Origin: Volutella citrinella
Taxonomy: Eukaryota; Ascomycota; Sordariomycetes; Hypocreales; Nectriaceae
NCBI GenBank assembly: GCA_034401135.1
Contig: JAWZSP010000009.1
Span: 1,178,001 to 1,242,000, forward strand
Length of the DNA stretch: 64,000 nt
Direction: 5' to 3'
Below the pieces are notes generated by a model. The model saw only the letters and a list, made by a program, of their open reading frames with translations. It was not told the DNA's origin and did no database searches. Below, piece by piece: positions 21,898-36,090 of the stretch. Position 1 is the first letter of the stretch, and every line of letters begins with the position of its first letter. A program made the position numbers and the translations under genes.

Positions 21898-22363
21898 TCA
21901 TAGGCCCTCTCGCGAGACAGAATCGTCTGTACCCGGGCTAGACGCCGTCTTTGCATCGTGGTCGTCGGGCGACTCCACGGACGAGACACATGTGCGCCTC
22001 GAGAGCTCTGGCATGCGGATGCAGGTGCAATGCCTCAGCAGCTCCTCGCACCGAGCCAGGCGCTCGAGAAGCTCCTCATTTGGCCTTCGACGCTTGCGAG
22101 GCGGAGCAGGCTTGCTGGGAATGCAGTCCATCTTGAGCTGGGTCGTGTGAGCGGGTGTTTGTGCGTTTGCGTGTAAGTGGGCGGTGACTGACCTTGATGC
22201 AGTTGGAGCATGGGCTCTGGCGATCGCATTTCTTCTTGCGTTGCTGGCAGAGGACACAAGCGAGGATCCTGGGGCCCTTCTGGGGCAGGCGATGGTCAAG
22301 CGAAGACATGCTGTGAGGCGTCTTGACGTCGTGGTCTGGCTGGTAGTGGTAGTCGTCGGCCAT
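21898..22363 (-). CDS. Zn2Cys6 DNA-binding protein lacking an effector domain
   Basis: Two exons, 22193-22363 and 21898-22137, encode 136 residues. A complete binuclear zinc cluster is present: CVLCQQRKKKCDRQSPCSNC, then the linker across the intron into MDCIPSKPAPPRKRRRP, with a short helix (NEELLERLARCEELLRH) that resembles the coiled-coil dimerisation segment of Gal4-type factors. The frame ends about 50 residues later; the 230 bp downstream hold no continuation, so the usual middle homology (fungal_trans) domain is missing. It may compete at target sites as a natural DNA-binding-only protein, or be a truncated relic; both are inference. It is divergent from the PDR ABC transporter gene with 868 bp between, so that pump is a plausible target. 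Start chosen at MADDYHY; an upstream in-frame ATG would add 27 residues. Confidence 0.75.
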
Positions 22364-23231
22364 GGTTGGAGATGATGTAAGGTTGTTAGTGAGTATAACG
22401 TTCCGCGTCTGGATGCTTGCTGGAGCTAGTCCGTCCAAGACCACTTTTTAGGCTAACAGCAGTTTTCATGCGGCATGGCCTTGCGGCGTGTCCAAACATT
22501 TCTCCGATGCCTCTCGTTGGCTGGCATGGGTTGGGTTAATTGGCCCTCGGGTGAAATCAGGCGACGAAGGGGCTCACGTGATGGCTGGTGATTACAGCGA
22601 CAGCAGAATAATTCTACCAGTAGCAATAATGCAAACCGGATGCAAAACCACATTACGTGCTCGGCTGCCCACTGACGGAGCCGTTGGACACTGCGCCGGG
22701 CCGTCGGGGTTGTGGTATAGCCCGAGCTCCCCACCACACCATCCGACCTGCCAGCACTACGCCCCCGTGGCAGCGACTCACGAGCAACCGGCACAGCACC
22801 GTCGACCAGGGTATCGTGTGCCCCCCAAGGCGTTCGTCTCGCTCGTGCAGACACTTTTCAGGCATGGGCTCGCCTTCCTGGCGGCTCGGCGGCCCATGGA
22901 CGAGCCCGCAACGCCGCGAGTGTTGCGTGTCCGGGATCTGGTCGTCCCCGGCTCGGCTCCCCTTGTGCTCGACGTCACGTCATGCCGGGTCTCGTGGGCG
23001 CGCGTGAGGGCGATATTAATACCCGAGAGCTGTCGTCAAATGCTCTCTTGTTGCGCGCATATTTTTGCGACACTTGCGGCCTCGCAACGAACCTCGAAAA
23101 CCTCAATCTCTCTCGCTGCTTGGCCGTGTCTCCGGCTCCGGCAGCGTCCCCCGTCTCGCCACTTCGCTCTTGATCCCTGCCGCTCCGCCACTAGGTAGTA
23201 GACTCTTCGGCGCCGAACTTCCACCTTCAGC
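22364..23231. promoter_or_regulatory. Divergent promoter between Zn2Cys6 mini-regulator and PDR transporter
   Basis: 868 bp, GC-rich with several CGG/CCG triplets as used by zinc-cluster factors, but no clear palindromic pair that I would call a site. Confidence 0.4.
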
Positions 23232-26200
23232 ATGGCTCTCGGACCCAACCAAGACGCCGTAAAGCCCGACCCAGCCGTCCCCAATGCTCCGGCTGCGCTA
23301 GCTGGACCCACGACGAACGGGTCCACGGCCGCGAAGCCAGCCCCATTGTCGGCTCCGAGCTCTTCGGGCGGGAGCAAAACGGACATTGACAAGATCGCCA
23401 AGGACTCTGACTCGCCATACAAGGACCTGGACCTGGACAAGGAATCGTCCGGGGACACGGACCAGGACTCTGAGCATGAGCGTCGCTCCAGCATCGTCCG
23501 GGACCTGGCTCGTCAGATCACCAGGGAGTCACACTACTCCAATGCCGACGGCAATCCGTTTGAGGCGCCTGAAGACAGCCCACTGAACCCGCGTAGCGAT
23601 AACTTTCGGGCGTCAGCATGGGCCAGGTCCGTGGTCAAGCTGATGGAGGACCACGGCGCCCCGTCGCGCAAGGCCGGCATCTGCTTCGAGAACCTCAATG
23701 TCTTTGGCTACGGCCAGGCCACTGACTACCAGAAGAATGTGGCCAACGTCTGGTTCGACATCTTCAACCTGCCCCGGCAAGTGTTGGGCTACGGCAAGCA
23801 TCGGATTGACATCCTGCGTGACTTTGAAGGCGTTGTAAACACGGGAGAGCTTCTCGTTGTACTTGGGCCTCCGGGAGCGGGATGCACCACGTTCCTTAAG
23901 ACAATCTCTGGAGAGACCAATGGCCTGTATCTAAACGAGGATGCCTACTTCAATTATCGAGGTGAGTAGTGGCTACATGTGCGCCGCGTAGTAGAGGACG
24001 GGGCTGACTGCTCAGGCATCTCTGCAAAGGAGATGCACTCACACCATCGCGGCGAGGCCATTTACACGGCCGAGGTGGACGTCCACTTCCCGCAACTGAC
24101 CGTGGCCGACACGCTCAGCTTCGCGGCCCACGCCCGGGCGCCCCGCACCATTCCGGGCGGAATCAAGAAGAAAGTCTTTGTGGACCACCACCGCGATGTC
24201 GTCATGGCCATGTTCGGCATCACCCACACCATCAACACCAAGGTCGGCAACGAGTACATCCGCGGCGTCTCCGGCGGCGAGCGCAAGCGCGTCACGATTG
24301 CCGAAGCTGCCCTGAGTCGCGCGCCGCTGCAATGCTGGGACAACAGCACGCGCGGCCTGGATTCGGCCAACGCCATCGAGTTTTGCAAGACGCTGAGACT
24401 CCAGGCGGGTGTCTTTGATACCACGGCCTGCGTATCCATCTATCAGGCGCCTCAGACGGCGTACGATGTCTTTGACAAGGCCGCTGTTCTCTACGAGGGG
24501 CGCCAGATTTACTTTGGGCCTGCTAAGAAGGCAAAGCAGTATTTCATGGACCTAGGCTTTGAGTGTCCGGCGCGCCAGACAACGCCCGACTTCCTCACGT
24601 CCATGACGAGCCCATCGGAGCGCATCGTGCGGCCCGGATTCGAGGCCCGCGCTCCCCGTACTCCGGATGAATTCGCCGCTGCTTGGAAGGCGAGCTCAGC
24701 CCGCGCCGACCTGCAAAAGGAGATTGAAGACTACAAGACCGCGAACCCCCTCAATGGTCCCGATGCCGAGGTGTTCCGCGCGGTCAAGAAGGCCGTGCAG
24801 GCCAAGAGTCAGAGCATCAAGAGCCCGTACACCATGAGCTTCGTGGAGCAGACGAGGCTCTGCGTTCGGCGCGCGTGGCAGCGTCTGCTCTCCGATCCCG
24901 CGCTGACGCTCTCGGCCCTGATTGGCAACTTCATCATGGCCCTCATCGTCGGCAGCGTCTTCTACAATCTCCAGGAGACTAGCGGCAGCTTCTTCCAGCG
25001 TGGCGCCTTGCTCTTCCTCGCCTGTCTGTCCAATGCATTCTCCAGCGCCCTCGAGGTAAGAGACCTGTCCGACGCTCGTTGTCGCTTCATGCTGACCGGG
25101 TTAGATCCTCACCCTGTACGGCCAACGCCCAATCGTGGAAAAACACGAGAGATATGCGCTCTACCATCCCTCGGCGGAGGCGCTCGCGTCCATGTTCATT
25201 GATCTCCCGTACAAAATCTCGAATGCCATTGCCTTCAATGTGACGCTCTACTTCATGACCAACCTGCGCCGCGAACCTGGCGCCTTTTTCTACTTCTTGT
25301 TCGTCACGTTCCTCGTCACGCTCTGCATGTCAATGATCTTCCGCACTATTGCGTCGGCCTCGAGGACGCTGTCCCAGGCCATGGTCCCGGCTGCCCTTCT
25401 CATCCTGGCCCTCGTCACCTTTACTGGCTTCGTCATTCAGATCGACTACATGCTGGGCTGGTGCCGCTGGATCAACTACATCAACCCCCTTGGCTACGCC
25501 TTTGAATCGCTCATGGTCAACGAGTTCCACAACCGAAACTTCAAGTGCACCATGTGGATTCCCGACATGTCCATGCCGGGATACGAGAATACGCCTCCAG
25601 AGAGCAGAGTGTGCCGTGCGGTCGGCTCGGTGCCGGGCCAGGACTATGTGTCGGGCGATGCATACATTGGCTCCTCGTTCAGGTACTACCACGCGCATAA
25701 ATGGCGCAACGTCGGCATCGTCTGTGGATTCATCGTCCTCTTCCTCGCCACGTACATCTTCTTTGCGGAAATCGTCAGCGCCAAAAAGTCAAAGGGCGAG
25801 GTCCTCGTCTTCCGTCGCGGCCACAACCCCAAGGTCAACCACCACGACTCCGAGTCTGCTGTCGGTCGCCCTGTTGCAACGGAGAAGCCGAGCTCTGCAC
25901 AAGGCCAGCCCGCGGGCATTCAGAAATCCACGAGCACATTTCACTGGAACAATGTGTGCTACGACATCAAGATCAAAGGAGAGCCGAGGCGCATCCTGGA
26001 CAATGTTGCCGGCTGGGTCAAGCCTGGAACCATGACTGCATTGATGGTGAGCATGGAGATGCGATTAGATGGTCTAAGCTAACTTTCTCAGGGCGTCTCT
26101 GGTGCAGGCAAGACGACACTGCTGGATTGTCTGGCGGACCGAACAAACATGGGCGTCATCAGTGGTGAAATACTCGTCGACGACAAGCTGCGCGACACCT

Positions 26201-27936
26201 CTTTCCAGCGGAAAACGGGCTACGTTCAGCAACAGGATTTACATCTGGCCACGACTACAGTCCGCGAGGCCCTCAACTTTTCTGCCCTCATGCGCCAGCC
26301 GTCACACATCCCACGCCACGAGAAGCTGGCGTACGTGGACGAAGTCATCAAGATGCTGGGCATGCAAGACTATGCCGAGGCCGTCGTCGGGGTGCTGGGC
26401 GAGGGACTCAACGTCGAGCAGCGGAAGCGCCTGACGATTGGCGTCGAGCTTGCGGCGAAGCCCCCGGTCCTGCTCTTTGTCGACGAGCCCACGTCCGGTC
26501 TCGACTCGCAAACGTCGTGGTCTATCCTCGATCTCCTAGAAAAGCTGGCCCGCAGCGGGCAGGCCATTCTATGTACCATCCACCAGCCGTCCGCCATGCT
26601 CTTCCAGCGATTCGACCGGCTCCTCTTCCTCGCGAGCGGCGGCAAGACGGTCTACTTTGGCGACGTCGGGGAGAACTCGCGCGCCATGATTGACTATTTC
26701 GAGCACAAGGGCGCAGCGACCTGCGAGCCCAAGGCCAACCCGGCCGAGTGGATGCTCGAGGTCATCGGCGCTGCGCCTGGCTCCTCGACCGACGTTGACT
26801 GGCCCCAGGTATGGCGCGACTCTCCAGAGAGTGCCGCCGTCCAGCGCGAACTCGAGCGGCTGTCGCTGCCCCACGACAAGACGGCCGCCGAGGTGGAAGA
26901 GGCCAAGGACCCGGATGCCTTCAACGAGTTTGCGGCTCCCTTCTCCATGCAGCTCTGGTACGTGACGAAGCGCGTGTTTGAGCAGTACTGGCGCACGCCC
27001 AACTACATCTACTCCAAGACGGCGCTGTGCGTGTCCATCGCTCTCTTCATCGGCTTCGTCTTCTACGACGCGCCCAACACCCAGCAGGGCATGCAGAACC
27101 AGATGTTCGCCATCTTCCAGCTCCTCACCGTCTTCGGGCAGATGGTCCAGCAGACCATGCCGCATTTCGTGGTCCAGAGAGATCTGTACGAGGTCCGGGA
27201 GCGCCCGGCCAAGACGTACGGCTGGAAGGTCTTCATCCTGAGCCAGATCATCGTGGAGCTGCCGTGGAACACGCTGATGGCCGCGCTCATGTACTTTTGC
27301 TGGTATTATCCCATCGGGCTGTACCGCAACGCCATCGAGACCAACGCGGTAGCGGAACGGGGCGCGCTCATGTTCTTGCTGCTGCTGGCCTTTATGATCT
27401 TTACGTGCACCTTTACCGACTTCATCATCGCGGGCATCGAGTCTGCCGACAACGGCGGCAACATTGCCAATCTCTTCTTCATGATGTGCCTCATCTTCTG
27501 CGGCGTGCTCGCGAACCCGGACTCTATCCCGCGATTCTGGATCTTCATGTACCGCGTCAGCCCGTTCACGTACCTCGTTGGGGCCGTGCTCTCCACAGCC
27601 GTGGCCAACACCCGGGCCGTGTGCGCCGAGAATGAGTACTTTCGCTTCCAGGCGCCGCCGGGCATGAACTGCTCGGCCTACATGGCGCCGTGGCAGCACG
27701 TCTTTGGCGGCGAGCTGGTCGACTCGGGCAGCGCGACGGACTGCAAGTTCTGCTCCATGACGGACACGAACGTGTACCTCAAGGGCGTCAAGTCCGAGTA
27801 TGCAGATGCCTGGAGGAACTTTGGGCTCATGTGGGTGTACATTATCTTTAATGTCTTTGGGGCTCTGGCGATGTACTGGCTGGTGCGGGTTCCCAAGAAG
27901 AAGAAGGAGGCCAAGAAGGAGACGAAGAAGGAGTGA
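23232..27936 (+). CDS. PDR-type ABC transporter (ABCG family, full length)
   Basis: ATP-driven export of hydrophobic compounds and azole-like drugs at the plasma membrane is the family role (yeast Pdr5, Candida Cdr1). Four exons: 23232-23961, 24016-25055, 25105-26046 and 26092-27936, giving 1518 residues, the standard length. Layout is (NBD-TMD)x2. NBD1 shows the PDR-typical degenerate Walker [10 protein letters not shown] near 212 (Cys for Lys), signature VSGGERKR and altered Walker [17 protein letters not shown]2 has canonical Walker [10 protein letters not shown] near 905, degenerate signature [10 protein letters not shown] and [11 protein letters not shown]. This asymmetric pattern is normal in the family and means one active ATP site. 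The N-terminus is acidic and Ser-rich; the C-terminus ends in a Lys-rich run. Divergent from a Zn2Cys6-only gene that may regulate it. Confidence 0.97.
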
Positions 27937-28975
27937 GGGTGGTGGGACACAAAGTAGACTAGGTAGGTTAGAGGTAATGGACGGGTGCTAGACGGGGGAG
28001 GCTGTCGCAAACTAATGGGGTGGACTGGGATGTTTAGAATACAGCGTAGGGTTCTTTCGTTAATTGACAGATGCCCACTTGGCTCACCGCATCTCGACCG
28101 CGCCCATCTTGCATCTGCCACGTAATGATTCTCGGAGAAGTACCTAACCGTCTCACCAGCCCCAACCAACCCCCGGAGCGCTAATTAGATGCCGCATGAC
28201 ATGGCACCAGGCCTGCCCTACCCCTGCCAAGCGGCCGCCCAGAGCTGATCTTCTCCCCCGCATTCTACGCTCATGCCTGAACGGGCGCCCGCAAAACCAA
28301 CTGCCGCGGAGCTCCCAGAAGCCCCAGAGTAGTCGGACCGTTTCTTCCCCGCACAAGACGGGAGGGTAGCATCGCTGGCGCTCTGGGAAAAAGCTAGCGG
28401 CGGGCGCTGGGCGCCTCCGCAGCCACACCGTTCCACTAAATAAGGAATAACCTTAAAAATCTAGGTTGGGTAAGGCTCCTTGGGTACATTTTGGGGGGGA
28501 ATCAGCGCCGGGGGGAGGCATGTCGCTTTCTCCAACAGTGTGACCCCATGTGCGCGAATCACGGCCAAGACGGGTTCACTTCTGGCTCCCGCGCAATCGC
28601 CGATTCTTCCGAATGTGATGTCACATGCATCGGCGACGCCGGGCAGACAAGGCAAGTTCGTGGGTCGATCCAACAGCGAAGTGGTGGTGGTGTACTAACT
28701 GCATGATGATGTTCTACGCTACGTCATTGGTGTGCATTCTAAAGCTCAGCAGCGTGGGGAATCGTCTACTGTTTCACCTTTTGCGCAGATCCCAGCACAC
28801 GAGTGAATGACAAAGTGGTTTACAATCTCTCTATTGACAAGCCAACAAGCCCCCTGTTCTGGGCCTAATGGTGTCGTCAAAAGCTACCTAGTACGTACAT
28901 CGTACTCATGTCCCGCAGAGCTATCAACAAGAAGGATCTCAACCGCCAGATGATTGCGCAGCCACAGACCAAGAC
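27937..28975. other. Intergenic between convergent genes, nothing recognised
   Basis: About 1 kb. No motif-bearing frame, no tRNA pattern and no obvious repeat seen. Confidence 0.5.
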
Positions 28976-30638
28976 CTAGTACACGTAAAAGACGGTCGTC
29001 TCGTCATCGCTGGCGCGCAGCTGCTTGTTCCTGCGGATCATAATGGCCTTGGCCAGCCAGGCCAGGGCCGCCGTAGCAAAACTAAAGGCCGCGCTGGACG
29101 CCATGGCGGGCACGTACCGGGGTGCGTCGGCCTCGTTCCAGAGGTACGGCGTCCAGATGAAGCTGACGTTCATAATCATGGTGACCATGCTGATGGCCAC
29201 GGCCTTCTTCTCCTTGGTCTGGCCGCAGACGGAGCCGCACCATCCGAGAATGAGACTGTTGACGGCGTACGTGCCGATGGTGAAGATGACCATGGCCACA
29301 TATCTGCCAGCCGTATTTCCCACAGCAGGGGCCACCGCGAAGCCGATGATGGCAACGCTCTTGGAGGCCGTGATGTGCCAGGTCCGCTCATTCATCTTGC
29401 CAGACATCCAGGACACCAGGATTGTGCTGGCGCCAGCAATCAGATACGGCGGGCATGTGAGCACCAGCGTGATGGTCCTGTTGAAGCCCAGCGTCTTGAC
29501 CACGGAGGGGAACTAGACAAGTTAGACATGGCTCCAGGGCGCTTCAGGATATACTCACAAAGTTCTTGAAGCCATTGGCCGCCAGATGCATGTGGGCCAT
29601 GAAGCAGAAGATCCAAACCATTGGGTCCTTGGAGGCCTGCTTGAGACCCTCGAGGGTGCTGGTCTCGCCCTTATTGGCCACGGTGTCGAGCTCCATGCGG
29701 TTATAAGCCAGCTCGCGCTCCTCCTGGGTGAGCCACCACGTGGTGAGCGGGAAGTCTGGAAGGACGAAGTATCCGACCACGGCGATGACGAAGGTGACGG
29801 CGCCCTGGAGGATGAAGAGCCACTTCCAGCCCGCGAGGCCAGCGAGGCCGTCCATGCCGTGGAAGATGCCGGCCGCGATCAGGCCTGCAAACGCCGTTGC
29901 CAGTATATTGCCCGTGTACAGGATGGCGATGCGAGTGGCCACCTCCTTGCGGGTGTAGAAGATGGAGAGGAGGTAGACGGCACCGGGGTAGTACGGCGCC
30001 TCTGTGACACCGAGGAAGAAGCGGGTAAGCAACAGGCCGGTAAAGTCCTTGGAGACGGCCGTCAGTGCGCTGACGATGGCCCACAGCATCATCATCAAGC
30101 CCTAGCAGAGTCAGACATGGTCAAGAGTGTCAGAGTGCAGGGGGCTGCCCACCATGTAGCGACTGGGACGAGTACGCGTCAGGAACATGTTGGACGGGAC
30201 CTGGCCCAGGACATAACCGACGAAAAGGATGGACACACAGGTCTGGTACTCTGCAAGGTGTTAGCAGTGTCTGCTTGTTGGGGGTCGGTCCACGGACGTG
30301 TTCCAGTCAATTTCAAGTCTTTCTCGAGATCATTGAGACGGGCCAAGGCAATGGCGTTTCGGTCGAGGTAGTTGAGCCAGTACATGCTCCACAGCATGGG
30401 CTAGACGGGTCAGCATGGCTTGCAAGCTTCATCAGGTGGATGGGGGGCATGTCAAGGGACGTACCATCATCCATCGGTCAAGCTTCTTGACGAGGGCAAT
30501 CTCCTTGGGGTCTGTCTTCTCATGGGCACCCGAGTAGTCAACCTTGGAGGAGTCGACCTGGGGCACAATCTTGCCAATGTCCTCATTCTCAAAGACCTGA
30601 GGGCTTGGATTGTCTGCGCCTTTCTTTTCTTGACTCAT
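28976..30638 (-). CDS. MFS permease, anion:cation symporter family (Dal5/Tna1-like)
   Basis: Family members import organic anions such as allantoate, nicotinate, pantothenate or biotin with protons; the substrate is not predictable here. Five exons on the minus strand: 30465-30638, 30298-30400, 30153-30250, 29559-30101 and 28976-29512, giving 484 residues with about 12 TM helices. Hallmarks: a cytoplasmic N-terminus ending KKLDRWMM, TM1 with YWLNYLDRNAIALARL, LTGTQYQTCVSILFVGY, NMFLTRTRPSRYMG, RFFLGVTEAPYYPGAV, and a C-terminal half with ILGWCGSVCGQTKEKKA and WNEADAPRY. One donor is GTCCGT rather than GTRAGT (intron 30251-30297), the only weak splice site. ATG at 30638 is preferred over one 36 bp upstream because it begins the usual short hydrophilic tail. 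Confidence 0.94.
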
Positions 30639-33600
30639 GATGAGATGATGTTGAAATAAGAGAGGCCTGGACAAGGAGATAGGCGAGGAGGGTAGAGCGA
30701 AGAAGGGCAGAGAACTGAGACACTGACTTCGCGTGGTCCAGCAGCGGCAAGAACACGGCCAACTGGGGAGGCTTCTTCCGTTTATATACCTGTGTGCTTC
30801 GTCTCAGTGCAGCCGGCGTTGCACGAGTGCTGCCACGGACAGGCAGCCCCTTGTCTCGGATTGCGATGTGCACTGCACTCACCTCTACAAGCACAGACTG
30901 TACTCACCTCCAAAGGTAGCAGGCCGTGCTCACTCCACAAGCACTAGACTCTACTCACCTCCACACGTCATGTAGTAGACTGTACTCACTTGCTGATACA
31001 CATCCGTACTCAGTGCTCCGTAGATTGTGACGGTAAGCACCCCCCTGCTCGTCCCCTCACCCCAGGAGTCCAGAACTGCGGGGTGTGATAGCGCATGGGA
31101 CCGGCCGAGACCCGTAAAGACTTTCCCGTTGCGCCGACCACGGACGATTCTAGAAGGTGGCATCGCGGGTTCCGCGCTACTGCATTGCGTGATTTAAGCA
31201 TGCCTGGGAGGGAGGGCTGCCCCCTCGGGATACGGACAGCTGCGAGGGAGCCGCAAGCATGAGGAGCAGGCCACCCATGCACTCCTCCACCAGGCGTAAG
31301 CGCGCACCGTCTCCGCGACAGTCGACGCGGGGAATTCGGGGGGGGAGGGGGGGAGCAGGGCCCACTGACTCGGCCCCTATCAGGCTCGACCTCATACGAT
31401 GATGCGGTTCAGCGGAGGGGCCTTCGAAACTTGGCGGTCGGTTCGCGCGGCGGGTTGGCCCTTGGATGGAGCTGGACAACCCTTGGAAGGCCCTTGAATC
31501 ATGCTGGAAGATGCGGAGCGACCCTGGGACAGCCCCCGGGGCGGCTGGTCAGCGATGTGCGCCGCCAAGCTGGGCGCCCCGCTGAACAGTCCCCGCGTTG
31601 CTCCACCGGCAGGGGTTGCCAATACCTTAATAGAAAGCTAATCTGACCACTCTATTTCTCCAACTTTTGATCCCCGTCCCCCTTCCCCCTTCCCCCCCCG
31701 GCGGCCCGCGGCATCTGTCGATTCTGCCTGCGCTGGTTGGATGCCCCGGACATCCACCTCTCCACCATCCGGTACCTCCTCCAACGTTGGTCGAATATTC
31801 TCTCTTCTTGCGGGCATGGCATGGACCATCATCAGCATGGACCATCTCATCCTCGCCAGTCTCACGCCGCCCCGCCTCCGTCTCCGCCAGTCCGTGTGTT
31901 GGCCAGCCACTCAGGTAGATGGGCGACGTGGGCACAGGTTGCAACCGAAGGGCTAGTATGGAGGCTACCGGAGGATGGCTGTTGAGCATTTACCCGCCAG
32001 TTGCGCTCCCAACGGAGCTGCCGAGCCCCAAGGCCAATGGCGACGGAGAAGTGCCATCATGTGGCTGGCCCCGTGTTGTGTACCGTAGCATGCTGCTATT
32101 AGGGTTGCTGGTTCTCACAAGGGATCGGCGAGCCTTGTGTGTGTGTCAAAGCTGGAGCCATGTCTCCCTGTGTGACGCCTCGTTTGTCTCATCCAGTCCA
32201 CGACTGATGACCACAGCCAAGCGCTTCATTCACCCATCCCCCCCTCCTCCTCTCCTCCTCTCTCCCCCCCTCCCCACTGTGAGGGGATCTGCCCTTCCTC
32301 GCGATGTGACGCCGTAATCACCACGTCCACGACTATACCCGCGAAGCGAGCGCCCTCAACGTGCCATTCCGCCTTGGCACTTGGCATCTCCAATCCAATG
32401 CTTGGAGTAGCCCGAATCGCCCTGCCCACCCCACCCCCCGCCTTGTTTCGACTTCGGAGAGCCTCGGACTCTCGCCTTTTGAGGCCGGGATGTGGGCGAA
32501 AATCGTACGGGTCCGCGGCATGCTCGTCGGTTGCGCAGGAAGATGGTGTTTGATGCCCACCTCCTCAGTCTTCTTCTCTCCGCCACCTCTTCTCACCTCG
32601 CCTTTTTTCCTTCATGTGGCATGAGCATCGCGCACACGCTGAGGCACAGCTACCAGGCCAATTGGCTCCGTCTCGGTTCGACTCTTCCTCCCTGCGTTTC
32701 TCCTTTGTTCATCTCCTCGTCGTCCCTGCAAGTTCGCACATGAGACATCTCAATCTGGATTTATCGAGCGCCCCTTGCGTTGAAACACGCCATGCCTAGA
32801 GACGGCAGGCGTTGATTTGTATCTCGCTCCGGTAACGAGCCATTATGCTCTTGCGGGCACATTTACATAAGAGTCAGACTCATCCTTCGCAGCGTCGCGA
32901 GCATAGATGTTTTTTTTTTGTATTTGCCCTCATTCGATGCTGGAATACCATGGTCTCCAGAGCGTCCTCTCGTGGTACTGGCCACTCACATCACCCAGTG
33001 TCATCACCTCAGTATCCCAAACCAGGAGCACTTATTGTGCCCGTTTCCCTGTCCTGGCATTTAATCCCCTCAACACAGCTTTCCTTCAATGTTCAGCCTT
33101 CAGTCTCCTTTGAGGGACCTATTCCGCACCGCCCAGTGTCGGTGCAGCCCAGCCATTCTTCAACGCCCAAGGAGTCATCTTTAGCATTCTTCCCTCCTTA
33201 GAGTTTCCAAATTACTAGTTCTGTCTCGGACATCGCTCGAATTCTTGTTGATGCAGCCACTCTGGGCTCTAGCCAAGCAGCTCCAGTGATGCGTGGGGTG
33301 TTTGATTCTGGCTCCTCTTCTCTCTATATACTCCTTCCAACATCAATCCCACTTCTCCCTGCCACCGCTCTATGCAGCGGTGAAGCTATTGTCTGTTGGA
33401 GAGGGCCTCGAGCCGAGGGCCTCGAGCTTAGGTCGCGAACTCAAGTCCGTAGCTCAAGTCGGTAGGTCCCAAGTTGACCACTGGGTTGAACAAGCCTGTT
33501 GGTCTAGGGTGCTTACAAGAAACACTATCCCAATCTGTAGTTAGTACGACAAAAGCTTTCGTTGCAGTGAACGCTCAGATAAACGGCATGAACCAAGCAG

Positions 33601-34016
33601 CAGTTGAGCTGCCGCCTGTTGGGTCTGTTGGGTGAGCACCAATGTAGTCTATCAACAACTGTCCGCCCTAGAAGGTCTACCAACAACCAAACTTTCGGGA
33701 TTTCAGTAACAGAACAATCCAGACTCGGTCACAAACTCCTTTCGTAAGGCCCATCGAGGCAGTTAATTCAAACGAGCTTTGGGCTACATCATTTCATTTC
33801 TATTCGTCACGCAGAGCGGTCGTTTCGACTCATCACTTTGCGGAGTATGTTCCGCTTTTTTTCCCCTCGCCTACCGCCATGCCACTACTTGACGAGATAA
33901 AGAGTACAACTGTTTGGCTTTTGACTAGGTTCCTAGTACCCGAATTCATATGCTCATGCATTTTTCTCCCAAAATCACTACGTCAGGGTATTATTTCAGT
34001 TTCCTGTACTTTTTTC
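30639..34016. other. Long gene-free region, GC-rich with low-complexity tracts
   Basis: 3.4 kb in which I find no supportable gene. It begins with the MFS promoter containing imperfect CTCAC repeats (30871-31020), then a GC-rich stretch with C/T-rich tracts (around 31667-31705 and 32230-32280), and ends in more AT-rich DNA before the 3' end of the isopropylmalate synthase gene. A doubled GAGGGCCTCGAGC occurs at 33401-33427. Confidence 0.5.
30871..31020 (+). repeat. Imperfect short repeats with CTCACCTCC core
   Basis: Irregular array in which AGACTGTACTCACCTCCA-like units recur (30896, 30947, 30976) mixed with CTCACYTCYACAAGCA-like units (30878, 30930). Units diverge and spacing varies, so it is not a microsatellite. 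It lies 230-380 bp upstream of the MFS permease start. Confidence 0.6.

Positions 34017-36090
<2,074 letters not shown>

Noticed and set aside
23850..23890. Cys in place of Lys in NBD1 Walker A as a damaging mutation in the ABC pump
   Set aside because: The GxxGxGCTT form is the normal degenerate site of fungal PDR transporters.
26569..27699. 376-codon minus-strand frame
   Set aside because: Antisense to exon 4 of the ABC transporter; His/Asp/Gly-rich composition is typical of the reverse complement of GC-rich coding DNA.
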